A stretch of DNA of 64,000 nucleotides from Gemmatimonadaceae bacterium (GTDB lineage Bacteria; Gemmatimonadota; Gemmatimonadetes; Gemmatimonadales; Gemmatimonadaceae): positions 124,001 to 188,000 of the forward strand of contig JADZAN010000018.1 of the NCBI GenBank assembly GCA_020852815.1, read 5' to 3'. This document shows, piece after piece, positions 1-9,939 of the stretch (position 1 is its first letter; the number at the start of each line of letters is the position of its first letter). Both the position numbers and the translations under genes were made by a program. A model generated the notes under the pieces. The model saw only the letters and a program-made list of their open reading frames with translations, ran no database searches and was not told where the DNA came from.

Positions 1-524
1 GTACTCCACGCCGCGATCAGGGCAATGAGTACCAGCGCCGCGACAGCCGGCGCGCGCGTTGGGCGATGCGTCAATGCAATCGTCGCCGCCCCCGCGAGCA
101 GCGCGAGTCCCTGCGACGCGTCCGGCTGCAACGCGAGCGCGAGCGCTGCGGCAATCATCGGAATCCAGCATCGCGATACCGTTGCACGGTCCCTCCGCGC
201 GAGCGCCCCACCCGAAGCGAGGAACATGGGAAGCACGAGCGGCGCCATGTAGAGATGTACGCCACCCACAGACAACCATCGCGTGGGGCCGTCGGCGTCG
301 GCGAGGAGCGGCAACGCCAGCGCGGCCAGCGTCATCGCTGCGATGACGAACTCCGGAACGGCGCGTCGCGCGCGCAGGGAGAGCCTATGCCCCGCGATGG
401 CGAGGATGCCAGCAAGCGCGATCGAGACGAGGTGGGCCGTCCAGGTGCCGCGCCCCACCTCGCCGTACCGCAATACCATCGCACTCGCCGCCACCGGCGG
501 CAGCGCGAGCAGGAGGAGCCGCAA
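1..524 (-). CDS. Partial multi-pass membrane protein (C-terminus off the left edge)
   Basis: An open minus-strand frame runs without a stop from about position 524 to the window edge. Its translation is strongly hydrophobic, with several stretches rich in Leu, Ala and Ile that look like transmembrane helices separated by short Arg-rich loops. It begins right after the stop of the beta-barrel gene at 529, probably from a TTG or GTG codon, so the two may be co-transcribed. A short motif PTRWLSVGG is reminiscent of polytopic SEDS-like proteins, but this is too weak for a function. The protein is incomplete here and the family is not recognised. Confidence 0.6.
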   Translation of the reverse strand, partial: MRLLLLALPPVAASAMVLRYGEVGRGTWTAHLVSIALAGILAIAGHRLSLRARRAVPEFVIAAMTLAALALPLLADADGPTRWLSVGGVHLYMAPLVLPMFLASGGALARRDRATVSRCWIPMIAAALALALQPDASQGLALLAGAATIALTHRPTRAPAVAALVLIALIAAWS

Positions 525-528
525 CGGG

Positions 529-1146
529 TCAGAAGTAGAGCGTGACGCGCAGCGCAACATTACCGAAACTAAACTGCACCTGGTTCAGGTCCTCCGTGCG
601 GTCGTTCGATTGCGACCCTCGGATCTCGAGGTGCGTCCTCGCATAGTCCACGCGCCCCTCGTACGCCGCGCCGAGCGACAGTTGAGGGGTGACCATCCAC
701 CCCGCGCCCACTCCGCCAAAGATCCCCGCGGCCGACATGCGCTCCTTCTGCTCGGCCGTCCCGCCGAGCCATGTCACCGACGTCGTATTGTTGCTATGCC
801 TGGCTCCCACGCCGATTGTCGCGAACTGCACCACACGACGCGTGATGGGACGGTAGAAGCGCTCGCCTACCCGCAGGTCGAGTCCCGACGAGTTGGTGGT
901 CGTCGACTCCGCACTCCTCGACCCGTGAGAGGCCGAGCCGCCGATGTCCAGCACGAGCGCGCGGCGCGCCGAATGGAAGCGCAGCAACCCCGCGCTCCCG
1001 AAGCCGTTGCCCGCGGAGAACTCCGCCCCCCATTGCCGGGCGCGGAAGGGAAGGGAATCGGTCGACTGCGCCGCCATGGGACGCGCACAGATGACCAACA
1101 GCGAGCAGACAGACAAACGTGCGACAAAACAGCTGATGCGCGACAT
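529..1146 (-). CDS. Exported beta-barrel-like outer membrane protein
   Basis: About 205 residues. The start at 1146 places an N-terminal signal peptide (MSRISCF...ARPMAAQ, ending in A-Q) at the front; a longer frame reaches 1236 but adds only Arg-rich sequence. After the signal the protein alternates polar and hydrophobic residues with many Gly and aromatic residues and ends in VTLYF, with a terminal Phe as in outer-membrane beta-barrels. A small porin-like protein of unknown role is the best description. It is divergent from the GH27 gene, sharing a 250-bp intergenic region with an unusual palindrome. Confidence 0.7.
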   Translation of the reverse strand: MSRISCFVARLSVCSLLVICARPMAAQSTDSLPFRARQWGAEFSAGNGFGSAGLLRFHSARRALVLDIGGSASHGSRSAESTTTNSSGLDLRVGERFYRPITRRVVQFATIGVGARHSNNTTSVTWLGGTAEQKERMSAAGIFGGVGAGWMVTPQLSLGAAYEGRVDYARTHLEIRGSQSNDRTEDLNQVQFSFGNVALRVTLYF

Positions 1147-1235
1147 GTGGTTCAATCCTCGGCAGCGGGAAGCACCATCGACGCTCCGCCGTTGGAGCGT
1201 CCGCCCCACTCTGCCGGCACGCTCGGGATTGCGCA

Positions 1236-1282
1236 ATCGGGAGTCGCCCGATCGGGAGTCGCCCGATCGGGCGACTCCCGAT
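1236..1282. repeat. Perfect 32-bp palindrome preceded by a direct copy of its half
   Basis: Positions 1251 to 1282 form a perfect inverted repeat with no loop, made of two 16-base arms starting ATCGGGAGTCGCCCG. The 15 bases at 1236 to 1250 repeat the arm directly, so three copies of the same unit lie in the divergent region between the beta-barrel gene and the GH27 gene. It could be an operator, a transcription barrier or a REP-like element. Confidence 0.75.
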
Positions 1283-1396
1283 CGAATCGCGGGGCGCGTC
1301 CATGCTGGCGCGACGGCACCGCTGCTCCATATTGCGCTCGCGGCTCGCTACTGGCGCAAACTCCCGTTGTCCATCCTCCCGCACGTTGTGCCGATC

Positions 1397-2584
1397 ATGC
1401 TTCGTTCCCTCCTCGTGTGCGCTGCCTGCACGGCGCTCGTTGTCGCATCGGCCGCTGCCCAGCCGGGCGTCCCGCGCCGCCCCGGCAACCTCGCCCTCAC
1501 CCCGCCCATGGGGTGGAACAGCTGGAACCGCTTCGGCTGCAACGTGAGCGACAAACTCATTCGCGAGACCGCCGACGCCATCGCCGCCAACGGGATGCGC
1601 GACGCCGGCTACACGTACGTCACGATCGATGACTGCTGGCAGGTGGCGCGCAGCGCCGCGGGGACTATTGTCATCGACATGGTGCGCTTCCCCGCGGGGA
1701 TGAAGGCGCTGGCCGACTACGTGCACGGCAAGGGGCTCAAGTTCGGCATCTATACCGACGCCGGCCGCAAGACGTGCGAGGGGCGCCCCGGTTCCCATGG
1801 TTACGAAGCGATCGACGCGAGGACCTACGCCGCCTGGGGTGTCGACTATGTCAAGGTCGACTGGTGCAATAGCGAGGGGCTCGACGCTCCCACGCAGTAC
1901 CGCATCGTGCGCGAGGCATTTGCGGCTGCCGGACGCCCGATGGTGCTCAGCATCTGCGAGTGGGGGCTCAACCGCCCATGGGAATGGGCCCCCGGCGTGG
2001 GCAACCTCTGGCGCACCACGGGCGACATCCAGGATCGCTGGAGCAGCATCCTCACCCTCGTCGACCTCAACGTACAGTATTCGCACGTCGCCGGCCCCGG
2101 CGGCTGGAACGACCCCGACATGCTCGAGGTGGGGAATGGCGGCATGACGCCTAACGAATACCGTGCCCACTTCTCCCTCTGGGCGATGATGGCTGCCCCG
2201 CTCAACGCCGGGAACGACGTGCGCGCGATGATGGACTCGACCGACGCCGCACGCCTCGTGCGCGAGATTCTCCTCAACCGCGAGGTGATCGCCGTCGATC
2301 AGGACTCGCTCGGCCGCCAGGCAACCATCGTGCAGGCGTCGCCGAGCGAGACGCAGGTCTGGTCCAAGCCGCTGGCCGACGGGTCGCGCGCCGTCCTCCT
2401 CTTCAACCGCGCCTCCGTCTCCACCACCATCACCGCCGACTGGGGGCGGGTGGGGCTCGGTGCCACGCGCGGTCGCGTGCGCGACCTGTGGGCGCACAGC
2501 GACGTTGGTGTCGTCGAGACTCGTTATGCGGCGACGGTGCCGTCGCACGGCGTGGTGATGCTGCGGGTGTGGCCGGTGAAGTAA
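1397..2584 (+). CDS. GH27 alpha-galactosidase, exported
   Basis: A 395-residue glycoside hydrolase family 27 enzyme, predicted to release terminal alpha-linked galactose from oligosaccharides in the periplasm or outside the cell. The start at 1397 gives a signal peptide ending ASAAAQ. The N-terminal family motif LTPPMGWNSWNRFGCN is intact. The nucleophile Asp lies in DYVKVDWCN (about residue 155) and the acid/base Asp in GGWNDPDML. The C-terminal quarter looks like the usual small beta domain. Length is normal. It lies 3 kb upstream of a GH2 enzyme on the same strand, suggesting a carbohydrate-use neighbourhood but not one operon, because minus-strand genes intervene. Confidence 0.93.
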   Translation: MLRSLLVCAACTALVVASAAAQPGVPRRPGNLALTPPMGWNSWNRFGCNVSDKLIRETADAIAANGMRDAGYTYVTIDDCWQVARSAAGTIVIDMVRFPAGMKALADYVHGKGLKFGIYTDAGRKTCEGRPGSHGYEAIDARTYAAWGVDYVKVDWCNSEGLDAPTQYRIVREAFAAAGRPMVLSICEWGLNRPWEWAPGVGNLWRTTGDIQDRWSSILTLVDLNVQYSHVAGPGGWNDPDMLEVGNGGMTPNEYRAHFSLWAMMAAPLNAGNDVRAMMDSTDAARLVREILLNREVIAVDQDSLGRQATIVQASPSETQVWSKPLADGSRAVLLFNRASVSTTITADWGRVGLGATRGRVRDLWAHSDVGVVETRYAATVPSHGVVMLRVWPVK

Positions 2585-2619
2585 CGTCGCCCCGACGCTG
2601 GCCTTGGCGATGGGAGCCG

Positions 2620-2640
2620 CGCCGCCCCCTACGGGCGGCG
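2620..2640. terminator. Stem-loop between convergent genes
   Basis: An 8-bp GC stem (CGCCGCCC / GGGCGGCG) with a 5-base loop lies between the end of the GH27 gene and the converging exbD stop codon, which it overlaps. There is no clear T-run, so it is a possible bidirectional terminator rather than a certain one. Confidence 0.4.
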
Positions 2641-3021
2641 TGGCACCACGCCCGTCACGTGCACCCCCGCGCCCCGCGCGGCGTCGAACGCCGTCACGAC
2701 GTCCTGGTATCGAACCGTTGGCGCCCCGCGCACGAAGAGGATCTTCCGCGGACGATCCCGAACGACCTGTTGCAGCCGAGCCGTGAGTTCACCCGGCGCG
2801 ATATCGATCCCATTGAGCACGTAACGGGGGCCTGCCTCGACGCTGAGCACCAGCGAGGGCTCGGACGCCGATGTCCCCTCGTCCTGCGGGAGCTGGAGCG
2901 GGAACTCCTTGCGCACCGCCACCTGCGCGATCATGAAGATGACCAGTAGGACCAGAAGCACGTCGATCATCGGGACGACGTTGGGCTCGCGCGTGAGCCC
3001 GGGGATCGAGACGGATCGCAT
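2629..3021 (-). CDS. exbD: ExbD/TolR-type biopolymer transport protein
   Basis: About 130 residues when started at 3021 (MRSVSIPGLTREPNVVPMID). The family signature is clear: a short cytoplasmic N-terminus, a Pro-Met-Ile-Asp-Val motif entering a single transmembrane helix (VLLVLLVIFMIAQVAV) with the conserved membrane Asp, and a periplasmic domain ending in PRKILFVRGAPTVRYQDVV. It would work with ExbB and TonB in energising outer-membrane transport. No exbB is adjacent in this window, so it is an orphan here. A longer in-frame start at 3099 is less likely because it adds Arg-rich sequence with no family similarity. Confidence 0.9.
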   Translation of the reverse strand: MRSVSIPGLTREPNVVPMIDVLLVLLVIFMIAQVAVRKEFPLQLPQDEGTSASEPSLVLSVEAGPRYVLNGIDIAPGELTARLQQVVRDRPRKILFVRGAPTVRYQDVVTAFDAARGAGVHVTGVVPRRP

Positions 3022-3162
3022 GCGTCCTCCAGGAGTTGGGTGCAGGACAGCGTGCAACCACCGGATGAGCGCGCGCTTGCGGAAGCATGGCGAGCGCATG
3101 AAGGACGCATGAGGAATCGATGAAGGCCACGCGGCGCCGCCCGCGGGAGCGCCGGGAGGGCG

Positions 3163-4782
<1,620 letters not shown>

Positions 4783-4847
4783 GCGAAGGTGGACGAGGGG
4801 CGAGGAGGCGCCGAGCGCGAGTGCGTATGCGCACGCGCATGCATCGC

Positions 4848-4881
4848 GCGCGAGCATCACGCGCGAGCATCACGCGCGAGC
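4848..4881. repeat. 13-bp tandem repeat, about 2.6 copies
   Basis: The unit GCGCGAGCATCAC occurs twice in tandem followed by a partial third copy, just upstream of the ABC-F gene start. It lies where the ribosomal leader or promoter would be and may vary in copy number. Confidence 0.7.
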
Positions 4882-4955
4882 TGCGACACACGACGGGAAA
4901 GCTAAACGCCTGCCGCGCCCGGCCGGACTCCCTCGTCGAGAGGCGTCGTCGCCAG

Positions 4956-5444
4956 CTAGTCCTCGAGCGTCATGGGCCGAAACGAAATGGCGAGCGAGGG
5001 GCCGACCTCGCACCAGTACACCGACACGCTCGCTGTTCCCGCCCACTCGTCACGACGTTCGACGAGGTCGGCCGCATCGCGCGCCTGACGCGCGCGAATG
5101 GTCGCTGGCGACGCGCCCGCGATCTTGCGCCGATAGTCGGCGCACATCGCCTCCGGCGGTCCGCCGATCGACGGGCCATGAAAGAGGAGCAGGACGTGCT
5201 CGACGTCGTGCAGCGTGATGAGATACTGGCATTCGCGGCGCAACTGCTGCGCGCGGATGAAGTCGCGTCCGCTCGAGGCGAGCGCCCCGCCGCCGCCGGG
5301 CACATAGAAGCGGTCGTACTCCGTGAGCCCGAGGTGGGAGGAGAGAAACGCATCGGTCGCACCTGCAGCCGCCCGTCGGAGCAGGCGACGACGAGCGTGC
5401 GGGAGCGCGCGGGTGCCCACGTTCGTGGGTTCATCTTCTTCCAT
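4956..5444 (-). CDS. Hypothetical protein, 162 residues
   Basis: A minus-strand frame of about 162 residues with an acidic start (MEEDEPTNVG), a basic stretch (RRRLLRRAA), a Gly-rich turn (VPGGGGALASSG) and a C-terminal part with regular hydrophobic spacing (VSVYWCEVGPSLAISFRPM). No catalytic motif or membrane segment is obvious. Third codon positions are GC-rich as in neighbouring genes, which supports coding. It is read away from the GH2 gene, which starts on the opposite strand. The family is not recognised. Confidence 0.55.
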   Translation of the reverse strand: MEEDEPTNVGTRALPHARRRLLRRAAAGATDAFLSSHLGLTEYDRFYVPGGGGALASSGRDFIRAQQLRRECQYLITLHDVEHVLLLFHGPSIGGPPEAMCADYRRKIAGASPATIRARQARDAADLVERRDEWAGTASVSVYWCEVGPSLAISFRPMTLED

Positions 5445-5687
5445 CGAGCATGCCGCTCGTTCCGCGAAACGTGAACACCATGATGGGCACGGACGTGCAA
5501 TCTACGTCCACAACGGCGATCTTGATCCCGCTCCCTTCGTGACGCCAGGACCCGCACCCGAGGGCACGTCCCCATTCGCCACACGCTGCTTTCCCTGACC
5601 GCGGCCATCCTCCTCGCCAGCCGCACGCTCGCCGCGCAGCTCCCTGGCCCATCGGAGATCCCGCTCCCCGAGCATCCGCGCCCCGAC

Positions 5688-8378
5688 TTGGAGCGCGCCG
5701 ACTGGCTCAACCTCAACGGGCGATGGCGCTTCGCCTTCGACGCCGCCGACGCGGGCGAGCGCGAGGGCTGGGCGCAGCGCGCCCTCCCGGGGACGCGCGA
5801 CATCCTCGTCCCCTTCTCGTGGGGCGCACCGGCCTCGGGAGTCCCCGATAGCGCGGCCATCGGCTGGTACTCGCGAGCGGTCACGATTCCCGCGGCCTGG
5901 ACGGGGCGGCGCGTCTTCCTCGTGATCGGCGCCTCCGATTGGCGCACCTCGGCGTGGCTCGACGGCAAGCTCCTCGGGACGCACCAAGGGGGCTACACCC
6001 CGTTCGCCTTCGAGCTCCCGGCGCCACTGGCCGTCGGGACCGCCCAGCGCCTAACGATCCGCGTCGACGATACCGACCACCCCTTCAAGCTCGAGGGAAA
6101 GCAGGGATACGGGAAGGCGCGCGGGATGTGGCAGACGGTGTACCTCGAGGCGCGCGGCAGCCATCCGCTCGAGGCGGTGCACTACACACCGCGTGCCGAC
6201 CTCGCCGGCGTGGGGGTCGACGTCCGGTTGCGCGAGCCGGCCCCGGCCGGGTTGCGGCTGCGCCTCGCCTTCACCAACCGGCCGGGGCAGGGCGACGTGA
6301 CGGCAAGCGTGCCGCCAGGTGCCACCAGCGTCCACGTCGACGTCCCCTTGCCCGGTGCACGTCCCTGGTCGCTCGATGACCCGTTCCTCCACGACGTCAC
6401 GGTGAGCGTCGGCGGCGCGGGGGTCGCCGAGGACCGGGTGAAGACCTACTTCGGCATGCGCACCGTCTCCGTCGTGCAGCTGCCGGGAACCCGGCATCCG
6501 TACGTGGCCATCAATGGACAGCCGGTGTACCTGCAGCTCGCCCTCGACCAGGCGTACCACCCCACCGGCTTCTACACCTTCCCGACCGACAGCGCCCTGC
6601 GCAACGAGATCCTCCTCGCCCGACAGATCGGGCTCAACGGGCTGCGCGAGCACATCAAGATCGAGTCGCCGCGCAAGCTCTACTGGGCCGACAAGCTCGG
6701 CGTCCTCATCATGGCCGATGTTCCCAACTGGTGGGGGCCGCCGGATTCCGCCGCGTTCCGGGAGCACGAGACGGCGCTCCGCGGCATGATCGATCGCGAC
6801 TACAATCACCCGTCGGTCTTCTCCTACGTCATGTTCAACGAGACGTGGGGGTTGCGCACCAAGGTGGAGAACGACGAGCGCTACACCAACGAGACGCAGC
6901 GCAAGGTGGCCAGCGTCTACCGCCTGGCCAAGTCGCTCGACGCCACGCGCCTCATCGAGGACAACTCCATCTGCTGCGGCGCCGGACACACGGAGACCGA
7001 CCTCAATACCTGGCACGAGTACCTCGCCGGGTGGCGCTGGGAATCGTTCGTGAAGCGGCTGAGCGACAGCACCTACACTGGCTCGCCCTTCCACTTCGAG
7101 CGCGGCTGGACGCAGGGCGCGCAACCGATGCTCAATTCGGAGTTCGGCAACGTCTGGGGCTACAAGGGGAGCACGGGTGACGTGGACTGGAGCTGGGACT
7201 ACCGGCGCGCGATGGACGCCTTCCGGCGCCATCCCAAGGTGGCCGGGTGGCTCTACACCGAGCACCACGACGTCATCAACGAGTGGAACGGCTACGTGCG
7301 CTTCGACCGCTCGGCGAAGGAGACGGGCTTTGGCGACCTCGTGCCGGGCATGACGTTGAACGACCTGCACGCCCCGTTCTACATCGCCGTTGGCGACTCG
7401 CTCCTGAGCCACGTCGTCCCGGCGGGGGCGCGTATCGACGTCCCGCTCTATGCCTCGTTCCTGACTGGCGCCGCCTCGCACGGCGATTCGCTCACGCTGC
7501 GCGCCGAGCTGTCGGGATGGAACAGCTTCGGCGAGCGCCGCGCCTACGGCAGCTACTCGATGCGCGTCCCGTATCGCCCCTGGACCTCGGCGCCGCTCCC
7601 CCCGCTCTCGATCTCCACACCTAACGAGCCGAGCGTGTCGGTGCTGGCCGTGCAGCTGTCGGACGACGCCGGGAATGTGCTGCACCACAACTTCACGACC
7701 TACATCGTGGAAGGAGCCCCCGACAGCGGAACGCTCGCCGACGGTCGCCGCGTGCGCGCGTCGCGCGTGGGCGTGGCGGCACCGGGCGACGCGCGCTGGT
7801 CGCTCAAGCAGTGGAACGTATTCGGCGACGCCAAGTTCAACGGCGCCGGCAGCGGATATGTGGAGTATCGCATCCCCTGGCCAAGGGGATTGCGCGCCGA
7901 GGACGTGGCCAGCGCGAGCTTCCTCGTGGAGGCCTCGTCCAAGCGCCTCAACGGCAAGGACCGCGACTCGACGGCGCGCGCGAGCGGCGACTACATGCGA
8001 GGGGGCGGCCTGCACGATCGGAGCCTCAACAGCAACGCCTACCCCATGACGAGCACCTACAAGTTCCCCAGCGCCGTCACCGTGCGCGTGAACGGAGCGG
8101 TCGCTGCACGACGCGAGCTGTCCGACGATCCCGCCGATTCACGCGGCATCCTGAGCTGGAACGCCCAGCGATTCGACGGCACGTTGACCGAAGCCGGTTC
8201 GTACGGCGAGCTGCTGCGCATCCCCATCGCCGCGCCCGCGCTGGCCGAGTCCGCGGCTCGTGGCGAGATCGTGATACGGATGGAAGTGAGCGACGCACTC
8301 CCCGGCGGGCTCGCCCTGTACGGGGCGCGCTTTGGGCGCTATCCGCTCGATCCGACCGTGCTCTTCGTGCTGCGCTGA
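5688..8378 (+). CDS. GH2-family beta-galactosidase-like enzyme, probably exported
   Basis: About 896 residues from the TTG at 5688. Glycoside hydrolase family 2 layout: an N-terminal sugar-binding jelly roll (DWLNLNGRWRFAFD...), an immunoglobulin-like domain and a TIM barrel with the conserved NHPSVFSYVMFNETWG, whose Glu is the acid/base, and the later nucleophile segment around MLNSEFGNVWGYKG. The C-terminal third has further beta domains. The frame stays open upstream to about 5526 and there encodes what looks like a signal peptide (RHTLLSLTAAILLAS...AAQ), but contains no ATG, GTG or TTG before 5688, so either a rare start codon is used or a single-base change lies near 5560. Confidence 0.88.
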   Translation: MERADWLNLNGRWRFAFDAADAGEREGWAQRALPGTRDILVPFSWGAPASGVPDSAAIGWYSRAVTIPAAWTGRRVFLVIGASDWRTSAWLDGKLLGTHQGGYTPFAFELPAPLAVGTAQRLTIRVDDTDHPFKLEGKQGYGKARGMWQTVYLEARGSHPLEAVHYTPRADLAGVGVDVRLREPAPAGLRLRLAFTNRPGQGDVTASVPPGATSVHVDVPLPGARPWSLDDPFLHDVTVSVGGAGVAEDRVKTYFGMRTVSVVQLPGTRHPYVAINGQPVYLQLALDQAYHPTGFYTFPTDSALRNEILLARQIGLNGLREHIKIESPRKLYWADKLGVLIMADVPNWWGPPDSAAFREHETALRGMIDRDYNHPSVFSYVMFNETWGLRTKVENDERYTNETQRKVASVYRLAKSLDATRLIEDNSICCGAGHTETDLNTWHEYLAGWRWESFVKRLSDSTYTGSPFHFERGWTQGAQPMLNSEFGNVWGYKGSTGDVDWSWDYRRAMDAFRRHPKVAGWLYTEHHDVINEWNGYVRFDRSAKETGFGDLVPGMTLNDLHAPFYIAVGDSLLSHVVPAGARIDVPLYASFLTGAASHGDSLTLRAELSGWNSFGERRAYGSYSMRVPYRPWTSAPLPPLSISTPNEPSVSVLAVQLSDDAGNVLHHNFTTYIVEGAPDSGTLADGRRVRASRVGVAAPGDARWSLKQWNVFGDAKFNGAGSGYVEYRIPWPRGLRAEDVASASFLVEASSKRLNGKDRDSTARASGDYMRGGGLHDRSLNSNAYPMTSTYKFPSAVTVRVNGAVAARRELSDDPADSRGILSWNAQRFDGTLTEAGSYGELLRIPIAAPALAESAARGEIVIRMEVSDALPGGLALYGARFGRYPLDPTVLFVLR

Positions 8379-8398
8379 ACGAACACCGCGCGGCGCCG

Positions 8399-8416
8399 CG
8401 CGATGGCGCCATCGCG
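8399..8416. terminator. 18-bp perfect palindrome after the GH2 gene
   Basis: The sequence CGCGATGGCGCCATCGCG lies between the convergent ends of the GH2 gene and the next minus-strand gene, among other GC inverted repeats. A bidirectional terminator is plausible, although no T-run follows. Confidence 0.35.
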
Positions 8417-8432
8417 ATCGGCCGCCGCGCGC

Positions 8433-9071
8433 TCAGCCGCGCGGCACCCGCACCAGGGCCCACGCCGCGGTCGAGTCACGCTCGGACAGGGCGCGCGCGA
8501 GCTGCGTCAGGCCCACCATGGGAGGGCGCCCGTTCGTTGCGCGCAGCACGGAGTCGAGCGCCGCGGCGGGAAAGCCGGGACTCACGCGCACCACGACCGC
8601 GCGGTAATCCGCCGGCCCGATGCCGACGTCAGTCGCGAGCCCGATGGTCTCGCTCCCGCCCATGCCACAGTGTCCCGTTGCGGGGTTGACGACCCCGCCC
8701 GCAGCGCCGCATCCAAGACCCGCCGGCGGGTAGTCCGGCGATCCGCTACCGGTCCCGGACGGTGGCACTAGCGGGCCACTCTTCCGGGGGTACTGCACCG
8801 TCTGCTCTCCCGGAGCGCGAACCGGGAGCGACGCGAACGGCTCGAGGAGAAACCAGCCGCGCTCCTCGTGGTAGCCTAACGGGAGAAGGATCGCGGGCTG
8901 CGTCAGCTCGACCGACACGGCGACGGCGGTACTGCGAAGCCGGGCGCTTGCCGTGAGCGTGCTGCTGGGCGAGAGGGGCCACGCCGCTCGCGCACCCTGC
9001 GCCCCCGCGACAGGCGGATGCATCGCCACGCCCGCCAGGATGATCGCGCCACCGATTGCGGCTCTCCACAT
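8433..9071 (-). CDS. Exported hypothetical protein
   Basis: About 212 residues starting at 9071 with a signal peptide (MWRAAIGGAIILAGVAMHPPVAGAQG). The mature part has a Pro/Gly-rich middle (PPSGTGSGSPDYPPAGLGCGAAGG) containing paired Cys residues, then a C-terminal segment of regular secondary structure (IGPADYRAVVVRVSPGFPAAALDSVLRA). No enzyme motif is visible. It lies 17 bases downstream of another exported gene on the same strand (9088 to 9663), so the pair is probably an operon. The role is unknown. Confidence 0.62.
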   Translation of the reverse strand: MWRAAIGGAIILAGVAMHPPVAGAQGARAAWPLSPSSTLTASARLRSTAVAVSVELTQPAILLPLGYHEERGWFLLEPFASLPVRAPGEQTVQYPRKSGPLVPPSGTGSGSPDYPPAGLGCGAAGGVVNPATGHCGMGGSETIGLATDVGIGPADYRAVVVRVSPGFPAAALDSVLRATNGRPPMVGLTQLARALSERDSTAAWALVRVPRG

Positions 9072-9087
9072 CGTCCTCCTCCTCGTC

Positions 9088-9663
9088 TCAGTTGGTCTGT
9101 ACAGTATTGACCTCGAACGGCGCGCTGACAAGCGTCACCCAGCAGTCGCGCCGCGTGTTTCGTACACAGCGACTGGCGGTGGCGATGAATCGATAGCGCC
9201 CGGGAAGCGGTGCGACCCAGCGGACCGCGAGTGCGCGCTCCCCGCGCGCACCGCCGATCACGTGGCTGAGGACGGCGGAGTCGCCAGGTGCAACTCGGGT
9301 TTCGGTGTACATGGTGAGGCAATCGCGGATGACGACGCCATCCAGCACGGGGCGCCAATGCCCTCCATAGTCGAACTGAAGAACGAGTCCCGCGCCGCCA
9401 CACGTCGTCTCGAACGTCAGCGTATCGCCTGACGCGTTCCGGATGCGGGCCTGCGCCGTGAACCGGACCGAGTCGACGCCGGGCGAGATGGGGCGCAGCT
9501 CGGCGCGCATGGGGATGCTCAGCGGGGTGAGCGCCGTCGTCGGTGCCGGCGTGCGGCACGCGACGGCCGCCAGGAGCAACGCGGCGATGGGGCTTCCGAA
9601 GTGAGTTCGACGCGTCGACACCTCCCTCCGCCTGAACGATCCAGGACCCATTGGTCGCCTCAC
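9088..9663 (-). CDS. Putative lipoprotein, hypothetical
   Basis: About 150 to 190 residues depending on the start. A hydrophobic segment followed by Cys (AALLLAAVACRTPAP) is a good lipobox, so the mature protein is probably a lipid-anchored periplasmic protein. The true start may be the GTG at 9618 (VSTRRTHFG) or an ATG at 9651. The mature region is beta-rich (VRFTAQARIRNASGDTLTFETTCGG), resembling small immunoglobulin-like domains such as the intracellular proteinase inhibitor fold, but this is only a resemblance. It is the upstream gene of a likely two-gene unit with the 8433 to 9071 gene. Confidence 0.6.
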   Translation of the reverse strand: MRRPMGPGSFRRREVSTRRTHFGSPIAALLLAAVACRTPAPTTALTPLSIPMRAELRPISPGVDSVRFTAQARIRNASGDTLTFETTCGGAGLVLQFDYGGHWRPVLDGVVIRDCLTMYTETRVAPGDSAVLSHVIGGARGERALAVRWVAPLPGRYRFIATASRCVRNTRRDCWVTLVSAPFEVNTVQTN

Positions 9664-9939
9664 ATATCATTGCGCGTGGATCGACGAAAGCCGGCTTCGA
9701 GCTGCAACCGTCTAGTACAGGCGCGGCGCCGCCGGGTTCCGAGGTATGATCAGCCGGAGCAGGGGTCGGGCCGCGCCAGGTCGCCGGTGGAGAGGAGTGC
9801 CCGGGGCGTGTCGCGGGCGAGCGGCGTTGCGCCGATCGGCATCCCGCCGCGGCAAGGGGCGACCTGGCTCGCGCAGGGCGCACGCGCGCCGTAACTTCGC
9901 CCGCCTCAGCCGTTACCATGCCTCCTTCACGGAACGACC
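9664..9939. other. Divergent intergenic region, no gene seen
   Basis: About 275 bases between the minus-strand lipoprotein gene and the plus-strand serine hydrolase. It should hold both promoters. No RNA gene or strong repeat is seen. Confidence 0.5.

Noticed and set aside
794-2548. Long minus-strand frame opposite the alpha-galactosidase
   Set aside because: It is His/Arg-rich and without family features; the plus strand has all GH27 motifs.
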